DNA from: an uncultured Anaerolineaceae bacterium
GTDB taxonomy: Bacteria > Chloroflexota > Anaerolineae > Anaerolineales > Anaerolineaceae
Reading direction: 5' to 3'
Assembly (NCBI GenBank): GCA_937894825.1
Contig: CALCQT010000465.1
Span: 1 to 5,966 of the forward strand
Length of the DNA stretch: 5,966 bases
Of this stretch, positions 1-5,018 are shown piece by piece. Below the pieces are notes generated by a model. That model did no database searches. It was given only the letters and a program-made list of their open reading frames with translations, and was not told the origin of the DNA. The position numbers were made by a program, and so were the translations under genes. Each line of letters begins with the position of its first letter. Position 1 is the first letter of the stretch.

Positions 1-92
1 TTCCGGTGGCATTGGAACAGGGTTCGAAATTCGCGATCCGCGAAGGTGGTCTGACCGTTGGCGCCGGTGTCATTACTGAAATTAGTGGGTAA
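1..92 (+). CDS. tuf: Elongation factor Tu, C-terminal end (partial)
   Basis: This is the last 29 codons of EF-Tu, the GTPase that delivers aminoacyl-tRNA to the ribosome; the 5' part lies outside the window. The reading frame begins at base 3 and ends at a TAA at 90-92. The visible peptide contains FAIREGG followed by TVGAGVITEI, which is the end of the C-terminal beta-barrel (domain 3) and one of the most conserved tails in bacteria. The usual ending is a short charged stretch; here it ends in SG. rpsJ starts 16 bases downstream on the same strand, as in str operons of the rpsL-rpsG-fusA-tuf-rpsJ type, so the two are almost surely cotranscribed. Identity is very secure; only the part outside the window is unseen. 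Confidence 0.96.
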   Translation, partial: PVALEQGSKFAIREGGLTVGAGVITEISG

Positions 93-108
93 TTGAGGCG
101 ACAAGGAA

Positions 109-417
109 ATGGCAAAACAGAAAATACGTATTCGTTTGAAGGCTTTTGATCATCGTGTTTTGGATCAGTCTGCAAAACGGATTGTCGATACCGCTGAACG
201 AAGCGGCGCAAACGTGGTTGGTCCGGTTCCGCTTCCGACAAAAATCGAGCGGTATACAGTTCGCCGGTCAACATTTATTGACAAAGATTCTCACGAACAT
301 TTCGAAATTCGGACGCATAACCGGATGATCGATGTGCTGGATCCGGATTCGAAGACCATCGATATGCTGATGCGCCTCAACCTGCCGGCCGGTGTGGATA
401 TCGAAATCAAAATTTAA
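109..417 (+). CDS. rpsJ: 30S ribosomal protein S10
   Basis: A complete 102-residue S10, the normal length for the family. S10 sits in the head of the 30S subunit and in many bacteria also pairs with NusB in antitermination. Family hallmarks are [14 protein letters not shown] at residues 6-19, a GPVPLPTK stretch around 38-45, and the C-terminal half with [13 protein letters not shown] and [11 protein letters not shown]. The start ATG at 109 is preceded by a GAGG Shine-Dalgarno at 95-98, 10 bases upstream. It follows tuf by 16 bases and is followed within 15 bases by a strong hairpin, so it is the last gene of the transcript rather than the leader of an S10-spc operon. The same arrangement is known from, for example, cyanobacteria. 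No anomaly is seen in the protein. Confidence 0.98.
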   Translation: MAKQKIRIRLKAFDHRVLDQSAKRIVDTAERSGANVVGPVPLPTKIERYTVRRSTFIDKDSHEHFEIRTHNRMIDVLDPDSKTIDMLMRLNLPAGVDIEIKI

Positions 418-431
418 GAAAACTGAATGCT

Positions 432-476
432 AAACAAAAAGCGGTATGGATTAATTGTCCATACCGCTTTTTGTTT
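432..476. terminator. Bidirectional rho-independent terminator between rpsJ and the flavodiiron gene
   Basis: Bases 432-450 and 458-476 form a perfect 19-bp inverted repeat around the 7-base loop TTAATTG. The core is GCGGTATGGA/TCCATACCGC, flanked by A-rich and T-rich arms that give a U tract on either strand. The two flanking genes converge (rpsJ stop at 417, flavodiiron stop at 488), so one hairpin can end both transcripts. Confidence 0.93.
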
Positions 477-487
477 CGTTTGGGTTT

Positions 488-1675
488 TTACTGAGAAAGC
501 GCTTCGGCAACTTCCGTGGCCTTGGCAAAATGTTCTTCGCCGGGGTTCCAGTTGCACTTGATCTCCGGTTCGACGACTTCGAACCCGGCATCTGTCAATC
601 TTTCCCGCAGGATTTTGGGCGACTCCCCTGTCCAGCCATAACAGCCGAAAACCGCGGCCTTCTTTTCTTTAAATTTGAGCTCTTTCAGGAAATCCAGCCA
701 ACCTCCGACCGAAGAAAGGATATTATTCCCCACCGTTGGGGATCCAACCGCGATGGCTTTGGATTTGAAAACTTCGGTCATGATGTCGTTTTTGTTGATT
801 TTCGCGATGTTGAAAATTTTCACTTTGGTATTCGGCGAAAGTCGCGCGATTTCCGCGCCGATTCTGTGCGCCAGTTGTTTCGTGCCGTCCCACATCGTGT
901 CGTAAGCGATGGTGATCTGATCTTCCTGATAATGCTGGGACCAGGCATAATACTTTTCAACGATCTGCAGCGGATTATCCCGCCAGATTGCACCGTGGCT
1001 GGTGGCGATGATGTCAATTGGAACTGCCAATGCCTGAATTTCCTCCACTTTCTTCTTCACCAGTGCCGAAAACGGATTCAGAATATTGGCGTAATATTTG
1101 ATGGCTTCTTCCCAGAGCTCGCATTGGTCCGCCCTGTCGTTGAACAGTTCCTCCACCGCATAATGCTGCCCGAAGGCATCATTTGAAAAAAGGATGTTAT
1201 CTTCTGTGAGGTACGTCGCCATGCTGTCCGGCCAGTGGAGCATTTTCATCTCCACGAAAATCAGTTTCTTCCCATTCCCGATCTCAGCTGAATCGCCGGT
1301 TTTGACCACCTGAAAATTCCATTCCGGGTGGTGATACTGACCAACCAGTGATTTGACGCCGTTGGCTGTGCAATAAACGGGCGTGCCGGGGATTTTCTCC
1401 AGTAACGCCGGCAGTGAGCCACTGTGATCCACTTCGCCGTGATTCGCCACGATGAAATCAATATCGTTCAGGTCAATTTCTTTGGCCAGATTATCTACAA
1501 ATTCAGTGGAATGTGGCGCCCAAACCGTATCGATCAGGACGGTTTTTTCTTCTCGGATCAGGTATGCATTCTGACTTGAGCCATGATTGATGGAGTAGTC
1601 CGCGCCATGAAAGGATTCCAGCTCCCAATCGATTTTACCGATCCAATCCACATTGTTTTTGATCTGTTTTTTCAT
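488..1675 (-). CDS. fprA: Flavodiiron protein (FprA-type O2/NO reductase)
   Basis: A cytosolic class A flavodiiron protein of 395 residues that reduces O2 to water and/or NO to N2O in anaerobes, with electrons usually coming from rubredoxin. The N-terminal metallo-beta-lactamase-like domain (about 1-250) keeps every diiron ligand at family positions: H79, E81 and D83 in the motif NHGEVDH, then H147, D166 and H227. The C-terminal flavodoxin domain (about 254-395) has the FMN loops TMWDGT (260-265), SPTVGNN (312-318) and CYGWTG (345-350). The N-terminus closely resembles E. coli NorV, but there is no rubredoxin domain, so the donor must be a separate protein. The start is supported by AGAGGTG at 1681-1687, 5 bases from the ATG. 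A Crp/Fnr remnant ends 26 bases upstream and probably shares its promoter. Whether O2 or NO is preferred cannot be read from the sequence. Confidence 0.95.
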   Translation of the reverse strand: MKKQIKNNVDWIGKIDWELESFHGADYSINHGSSQNAYLIREEKTVLIDTVWAPHSTEFVDNLAKEIDLNDIDFIVANHGEVDHSGSLPALLEKIPGTPVYCTANGVKSLVGQYHHPEWNFQVVKTGDSAEIGNGKKLIFVEMKMLHWPDSMATYLTEDNILFSNDAFGQHYAVEELFNDRADQCELWEEAIKYYANILNPFSALVKKKVEEIQALAVPIDIIATSHGAIWRDNPLQIVEKYYAWSQHYQEDQITIAYDTMWDGTKQLAHRIGAEIARLSPNTKVKIFNIAKINKNDIMTEVFKSKAIAVGSPTVGNNILSSVGGWLDFLKELKFKEKKAAVFGCYGWTGESPKILRERLTDAGFEVVEPEIKCNWNPGEEHFAKATEVAEALSQ

Positions 1676-1701
1676 ATTTTCACCTCTGGTTGTTTTTATT
1701 T

Positions 1702-1878
1702 TTAAGAAAGGTTGGAAGATAAGACTGATCTTGACATGGTAATCATTTCGTTCCGCTCGAAAGAACGGCCTGATGTGATTATGGCGACTTCTGTCATTTC
1801 CTCAGGGGTCAGGCTGCCAAATATCGGGACACTTTTAATGCAATCGATTGAAAAGTTCGCATGGCTTTGGTGATGCAT
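1702..1878 (-). pseudogene. Remnant of a Crp/Fnr-family transcription regulator (N-terminal part only)
   Basis: A 58-codon frame, ATG at 1876-1878 and TAA at 1702-1704, with a good AGGAG site at 1889-1893, 10 bases upstream. Residues 1-46 read like the start of a Crp/Fnr regulator: MHHQSH, then CIKSVPIFGSL (13-23), TPEEMTEVA (24-32), and SFERNEMI (39-46), which matches the usual 'F.KGE.I' just before the cyclic-nucleotide-type beta-roll. A complete family member is about 220-230 residues with a C-terminal helix-turn-helix; here the frame instead runs into 12 unrelated serine-rich residues and stops. Only 26 bases separate the stop from the flavodiiron ATG, so neither a frameshift nor a missed downstream part can hide the rest. 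An internal deletion is the simplest reading. Family recognition is by eye; the alternative is a genuine small protein or 5' leader peptide. Confidence 0.68.
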
Positions 1879-1916
1879 TCTCTATATTCTCCTCTTCTGG
1901 ATTGTCATTCAAAACT

Positions 1917-1922
1917 ACTATA
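1917..1922 (-). promoter_or_regulatory. Candidate -10 element for the regulator remnant / flavodiiron transcript
   Basis: Reading the minus strand, TATAGT lies here, about 39 bases before the remnant's ATG. No good -35 hexamer sits 16-18 bases upstream, which would fit an activator-dependent promoter. If this is the -10, the centre of the nearby dyad at 1954-1971 falls near -52. Weak evidence from one hexamer. Confidence 0.3.
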
Positions 1923-1953
1923 TCATGGGAACAGTGTATTGTGTGAAGGTACT

Positions 1954-1971
1954 TTTGACACCCGTGTCAAA
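1954..1971. promoter_or_regulatory. Perfect 18-bp dyad, candidate Crp/Fnr-type operator
   Basis: TTTGACACCCGTGTCAAA is a perfect palindrome with 8-bp arms around a CC centre. Its size and TTGAC...GTCAA half-sites resemble binding sites of Crp/Fnr-family dimers (compare TTGAT-N4-ATCAA for FNR). It lies about 76 bases upstream of the regulator remnant's start and downstream of the osmC terminator, so it most likely belongs to the flavodiiron transcription unit. It is too tight a hairpin (2-base loop) and lacks a U tract, so it is unlikely to be a terminator. The bound protein is unknown. Confidence 0.55.
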
Positions 1972-2027
1972 TAAGAGACAGTCTATAACTCAAAAAAATC
2001 CGATGTAGCAAACCGTTATCTTAAATA

Positions 2028-2063
2028 AAACAACAGTCGGATTAATGATTCCGGCTGTTGTTT
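2028..2063 (-). terminator. Rho-independent terminator of osmC
   Basis: Arms 2051-2063 and 2028-2040 pair over 12 of 13 positions around a 10-base loop. On the minus strand the right arm runs into TTTTATTT. It begins 23 bases after the osmC TAG stop and is oriented correctly for it. The single mismatch is C-A on the minus-strand RNA and a G-U wobble on the plus-strand RNA. Confidence 0.8.
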
Positions 2064-2086
2064 ATAGCCTGTTTGGCGAGCTGTGG

Positions 2087-2506
2087 CTATGCAGCCAATT
2101 TTGCGGACAGGTTGATTTCGACCGCTGCCAGCGCTTTTGAGACCGGACAGTTCTGCTTGGCATCTTCCGCCAGTTTGAGAAATTCAGCTTCGCTGATTCC
2201 GGGTACGTCCCCGACAGTTGTCAGGTCGATCTGGGAAATGACCGGCCCAGCCTTCAGGAAAACTTTTGCGTCAGTGGCCACGCTTTTCGGCGGAAAACCG
2301 GCCTCTGTCAGCAGCGAGGACAGCGCCATTGAAAAACATCCTGCATGGGCTGCAGCGATCAATTCCTCCGGATTGGTTCCGGGTTCTTCCTCAAAACGTG
2401 ATCCAAAGGAATATGTTCCTTCAAAGGCACCGCTGCCGAGTTTTATTTTCCCTTTGCCCTCTTTAATTGTGCCATTCCATTCAGCATGAGAAGTTCTGCT
2501 TGACAT
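2087..2506 (-). CDS. osmC: OsmC-family peroxiredoxin
   Basis: A 139-residue cytosolic thiol peroxidase of the OsmC/Ohr superfamily that reduces organic hydroperoxides (and less well H2O2). It aligns by eye along its whole length with E. coli OsmC, which has about the same length. Key parts are SRFEEEPGTNPEELIAAAHA with the likely catalytic R37, the peroxidatic C57 in HAGCFSMALS, and the resolving C120 in NCPVSKAL. The PGTNPEELI sequence and the late NCPVS motif match the OsmC subgroup rather than Ohr. I chose the ATG at 2504-2506 over an in-frame TTG 18 bases further upstream, because AAGGAG at 2514-2519 lies 7 bases from the ATG and overlaps the longer version. It has its own terminator downstream and is divergent from livK. 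Its neighbour is a flavodiiron gene, consistent with an oxygen-defence cluster in an anaerobe. Confidence 0.94.
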   Translation of the reverse strand: MSSRTSHAEWNGTIKEGKGKIKLGSGAFEGTYSFGSRFEEEPGTNPEELIAAAHAGCFSMALSSLLTEAGFPPKSVATDAKVFLKAGPVISQIDLTTVGDVPGISEAEFLKLAEDAKQNCPVSKALAAVEINLSAKLAA

Positions 2507-2559
2507 TTGTTCTCTCCTTTTCAAGAAAAATTAGCCAATAAAAAATATCGCTGTCTTTC

Positions 2560-2565
2560 ATTATA
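2560..2565 (-). promoter_or_regulatory. Candidate -10 element of osmC
   Basis: The minus strand reads TATAAT here, 54 bases before the osmC ATG, which would give a leader of about 45-50 bases. No recognisable -35 hexamer lies at 16-18 bases spacing, so activity may need an activator or the element may be fortuitous in this AT-rich stretch. Confidence 0.4.
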
Positions 2566-2670
2566 AGGTATTCTTCCTGTTTGGATATTGGCCGAACAAT
2601 CTTTGAAAGAGCGTAATTTAACCGGAAATAATCGTGGTAAAATAATCTTCATCAATTTTTTACATTTGCA

Positions 2671-2679
2671 TGCTATAAT
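2671..2679 (+). promoter_or_regulatory. Extended -10 promoter of the liv operon
   Basis: TGCTATAAT is a perfect extended -10 (TGn plus TATAAT, hexamer at 2674-2679). The predicted start is near 2686, giving a leader of about 72 bases before livK. The region at -35 spacing (ATCAAT or nearby) is poor, as expected when an extended -10 compensates. The leader holds only a weak 5-bp hairpin (2720-2724 with 2734-2738). Confidence 0.62.
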
Positions 2680-2748
2680 TCTTTCAATATATCCAACCCA
2701 ATCAGAAGATGGTTTGAAACCGGAGAAAACGATTCCGGATAAGTTAAT

Positions 2749-2754
2749 AGGAGG
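2749..2754 (+). promoter_or_regulatory. livK ribosome-binding site, unusually close to the start
   Basis: A full consensus AGGAGG with only 3 bases (AAT) before the ATG at 2758; 5-9 bases is typical. No better start lies downstream before the signal peptide, so the ATG stands. Confidence 0.75.
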
Positions 2755-2757
2755 AAT

Positions 2758-3918
2758 ATGAAGAAGATTATTTCGTTATTTTTGTTAATGGTTGTATTCA
2801 CAGCCATGTTGACAAGCGTAGCCTTTGCGGCTGACGAAGAAATCACAATCGGCGTTTTTGAACCGTTCACCGGGGAAAACGGCGGCGGCGGTTTCCAGGA
2901 AGTGCTTGGTGTGCGTTATGCCAACGAAATATATCCGACCATTGAGGTGGGCGGAACAACCTATAAAATCAACCTGTTTGAAGTGGATAACAAAAGTGAT
3001 AAGACTGAAGCTGTGACCGCTGCACAGAGTTTGGTCAGCAAAGGCGTCGTTGCGGTGGTTGGCTCCTATGGTTCCGGTGTCTCCATCGCTGCAGGTGAAA
3101 TTTTTGCTGAGGCTCAGATCCCGGCTATGGGCGCTTCCTGCACCAATCCGCAGGTCACCTTTGGCAACGATTACTATTTCCGGGTGGCATTCCTGGATCC
3201 TTTCCAGGGGACAGTTATGGCGAACTATGCAATCCAGAACGGCGCAACAAAAGCCGCGGTGATCACCCAATTGGGAGATGATTATTCATCCGGTTTGGGC
3301 AGTTTCTTTGTGACGGCTTTTACAAAACTCGCTGGTGAGGGTGCTGTGGTTGCGCAGGAACAGTTCCAGACCAACCAGACCGACTTCAAAGCGATCCTGA
3401 CCAATATCAAAGCTCTTGAACCTGATGTCATTTTTGCACCGTCCTCCATCGTCACCGCCCCGCTGCTTATTAAGCAGGCGCGTGAACTGGGCATCACTGC
3501 TACCATTATGGGTGGCGACACCTGGGAAAATGTAACAATCATTGAGAACGCCGGTGCGGATTCCGAAGGTGTGGTGCTGTCCACTTTCTTTGACGAAGCA
3601 GAGCCTGCCACCGCGGAAGCTGAATCCTTTGTGACTGGATTCAAGGAATATCTGGTAGCGAACAATCAACCGGATGTCATTCCCGCCGTTTCCGCGCTTG
3701 GTTATGACGCTTATCTCGCCGTCCTCACCGCGATTAAAAACGCGGACTCCGTCGACCCCAATGCCATCCGCGATGCGCTGGTCACTACCGAATTCGACGG
3801 CGTGACCGGGCATATCTCCTTTGACGAAAATGGTGATGCGGATAAAAATATGGCTTTCATCAAAGTGGTTGAAGGCGGTCAGTTCAAATTCCTGCAAACG
3901 GTTACCATTGCCGAATAA
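2758..3918 (+). CDS. livK: Branched-chain amino acid ABC transporter, substrate-binding protein
   Basis: A 386-residue extracytoplasmic binding protein of the LivJ/LivK type (type I periplasmic-binding fold, Peripla_BP_6), which captures ligand for the permease pair encoded downstream. Residues 1-24 form a signal peptide: KK, a hydrophobic stretch IISLFLLMVVFTAML, and an AFA-A cleavage site at 24/25. There is no lipobox cysteine; the only early Cys, C128, lies well inside the mature protein. The first lobe begins with EITIGVFEPFTG (28-39). The ligand-cleft-type stretch VGSYGSGVS (101-109) is followed by IPAMGASCTNP (121-131). The C-terminal lobe has the typical LGYDAYLAV and FDGVTGHISFDENGD sequences. 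Length is normal. Family assignment is secure; the substrate is not, since relatives bind leucine/isoleucine/valine, other amino acids, amides or aromatic compounds. Confidence 0.94.
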   Translation: MKKIISLFLLMVVFTAMLTSVAFAADEEITIGVFEPFTGENGGGGFQEVLGVRYANEIYPTIEVGGTTYKINLFEVDNKSDKTEAVTAAQSLVSKGVVAVVGSYGSGVSIAAGEIFAEAQIPAMGASCTNPQVTFGNDYYFRVAFLDPFQGTVMANYAIQNGATKAAVITQLGDDYSSGLGSFFVTAFTKLAGEGAVVAQEQFQTNQTDFKAILTNIKALEPDVIFAPSSIVTAPLLIKQARELGITATIMGGDTWENVTIIENAGADSEGVVLSTFFDEAEPATAEAESFVTGFKEYLVANNQPDVIPAVSALGYDAYLAVLTAIKNADSVDPNAIRDALVTTEFDGVTGHISFDENGDADKNMAFIKVVEGGQFKFLQTVTIAE

Positions 3919-3955
3919 TTTGTAGAATTGTTCGGACTGTTCGACCCCATGATGC

Positions 3956-3994
3956 TGTTGTCTCAAATGACAGTAAACGCCATTTGAGACAACA
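3956..3994. repeat. Perfect 14-bp inverted repeat after livK
   Basis: TGTTGTCTCAAATG (3956-3969) and its exact complement (3981-3994) flank an 11-base loop, starting 37 bases after the livK stop. There is no U tract behind it, so on its own it is not a classical terminator. It could protect the 3' end of a processed livK mRNA or be an operator. Confidence 0.75.
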
Positions 3995-4016
3995 CATTCC
4001 CAATCCCGGCAAAATA

Positions 4017-4039
4017 AAAAGGCGCTGCCGGCGCCTTTT
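4017..4039 (+). terminator. Terminator-like hairpin between livK and livH (likely attenuating)
   Basis: AAAAGGCGC (4017-4025) pairs perfectly with GCGCCTTTT (4031-4039) around the loop TGCCG. The GC-rich 5-bp core with an A/T base and a short U4 tract is a rho-independent terminator, but a modest one. Since livH and livM must still be transcribed, partial readthrough is the natural interpretation, unless livH has its own promoter. The hairpin is symmetric and could act on either strand. Confidence 0.65.
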
Positions 4040-4063
4040 ATGGATATGGAAATCGTTCGTTTC

Positions 4064-4094
4064 CTGTGACACCTTATCACAGCGGCTGTGATGA
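4064..4094 (+). promoter_or_regulatory. Three-arm alternative hairpin in the livH leader
   Basis: CTGTGA (4064-4069), TCACAG (4077-4082) and CTGTGA (4086-4091) lie in a row, so the middle arm can pair with either outer one. The downstream pairing is longer (ATCACAG with CTGTGAT, plus a G-U and an A-T pair, loop CGG) and ends about 24 bases before the livH ribosome-binding site. The repeats also resemble TGTGA/TCACA half-sites of Crp-like proteins, though with spacings of 7 and 5 rather than 6. Function unknown. Confidence 0.4.
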
Positions 4095-4134
4095 AGTCCA
4101 TTGCCGTGGGGTGAAATGAGGAGTTGGTTATCTT

Positions 4135-5016
4135 ATGAGTTTAGTCACAATTTTACAACATCTCCTGACCGGAGTCTCTTTGGGCGGCGCCTATGCGTTG
4201 ATTGCGATCGGCTACACCATGGTTTATGGTATTTTACGCCTGATCAATTTTGCGCATGGCGAGATCTTCATGATCGCTGGCTACCTGATGGTTTTTTCCA
4301 TGGCCAGCTTTCCCTGGTATATTGCGATCCCGATTGTCCTGATTGGGACGGTGGTGATTGGCGTTGTCATTGAACGGGTGGCTTACAAACCGCTGCGCTC
4401 CGCTCCGAGAATGTCGGTAATGATTTCCGCGATCGGTGTGTCTTATTTGCTGCAAAACCTGGCCACCTATCTTTTTACCGGGCTTCCGCGCGGATATCCC
4501 GAAATCCCATTCTTAAAGAAAATTTTTCAATTTGGATCGCTTTCCGCTTCTTTTGTGACTTTTTTGACGCCCGTCTTAACAATTCTTTTGGTTATTCTGC
4601 TTTTATATATTATCAATAATACAAAAATCGGTATGGCGATGCGGGCTGTTGCGAAAGACTACGAAACGGCGGAGATTATGGGAATTCAAATTAATTCCGT
4701 CGTCAGCATCACCTTTGCGATCGGTTCACTCCTGGCGGGAGTTGGATCGATCCTTTATTTTACGGACCGGATGTCTGTCAATCCGTTCAGCGGATCGCTG
4801 CCGGGATTGAAGTGCTTTGTCGCCGCGGTCTTGGGCGGCATTGGCAGCATTCCGGGCGCGGTCGTAGGCGGATTTATTCTCGGCCTTGGTGAAACCTTCC
4901 TGGTAGCGTTGGGATATTCAACCTTCAGTGACGCCTTTACTTTCGGGCTGCTGATCGTCATGCTTCTGGTAAGACCGACCGGTTTGTTCGGCGAGAAAGC
5001 AACGGAAAAGGTTTAA
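4135..5016 (+). CDS. livH: Branched-chain amino acid ABC transporter, permease LivH
   Basis: A 293-residue integral membrane permease, one half of the LivHM channel through which the LivK ligand enters the cell. Family markers are GYTMVYGILRLINFAHGE (26-43) in the first membrane region, GVVIERVAYKPLR (76-88), and the cytoplasmic EAA-type loop GMAMRAVAKDYETAEIMGI (166-184) that docks on the ATPase. The C-terminal GLKCFVAAVLGGIGSIPGA (224-242) is also typical. Hydrophobicity suggests about eight membrane segments, as usual for LivH, and the length is typical. The ATG at 4135 follows a GAGGAG site at 4118-4123, 11 bases away, slightly long. It lies 216 bases after livK, behind several hairpins, and only 2 bases before livM, so H and M should be translated as a pair. 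Confidence 0.95.
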   Translation: MSLVTILQHLLTGVSLGGAYALIAIGYTMVYGILRLINFAHGEIFMIAGYLMVFSMASFPWYIAIPIVLIGTVVIGVVIERVAYKPLRSAPRMSVMISAIGVSYLLQNLATYLFTGLPRGYPEIPFLKKIFQFGSLSASFVTFLTPVLTILLVILLLYIINNTKIGMAMRAVAKDYETAEIMGIQINSVVSITFAIGSLLAGVGSILYFTDRMSVNPFSGSLPGLKCFVAAVLGGIGSIPGAVVGGFILGLGETFLVALGYSTFSDAFTFGLLIVMLLVRPTGLFGEKATEKV

Positions 5017-5018
5017 AT

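Noticed and set aside
455..1186. Long plus-strand open frame (243 codons) opposite the flavodiiron gene
   Set aside because: It is antisense to a gene whose metal and FMN motifs are all intact, has no family resemblance and no ribosome-binding site worth noting.
1731..1736. TTGACA as a plus-strand -35 element
   Set aside because: No -10 at 16-18 bases, it lies within the regulator remnant, and no plus-strand gene follows for a kilobase.
1955..1960. TTGACA inside the palindrome as a -35 box
   Set aside because: On neither strand is there a plausible -10 at 16-18 bases; the exact symmetry fits a protein-binding dyad better.
1997..2043. AATCCGA / TCGGATT complement as an antiterminator for osmC
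   Set aside because: Only 7 bp, 33 bases apart, and on the minus strand the competing arm would be made after the terminator, so it could not act as a classical antiterminator.
2058..2489. Plus-strand frame opposite osmC
   Set aside because: Antisense to a clear OsmC protein with both catalytic cysteines; no independent support.
2087..2524. Longer osmC version starting at TTG 2524
   Set aside because: The extra six codons contain the AAGGAG ribosome-binding site of the ATG at 2506, which also matches the family N-terminus.
3286..4101. Minus-strand frame of 271 codons opposite livK, extending into the livK-livH gap
   Set aside because: The livK frame is a full-length recognisable protein; the antisense frame reads as low-meaning His/Gly/Arg-rich sequence and runs through the hairpins.
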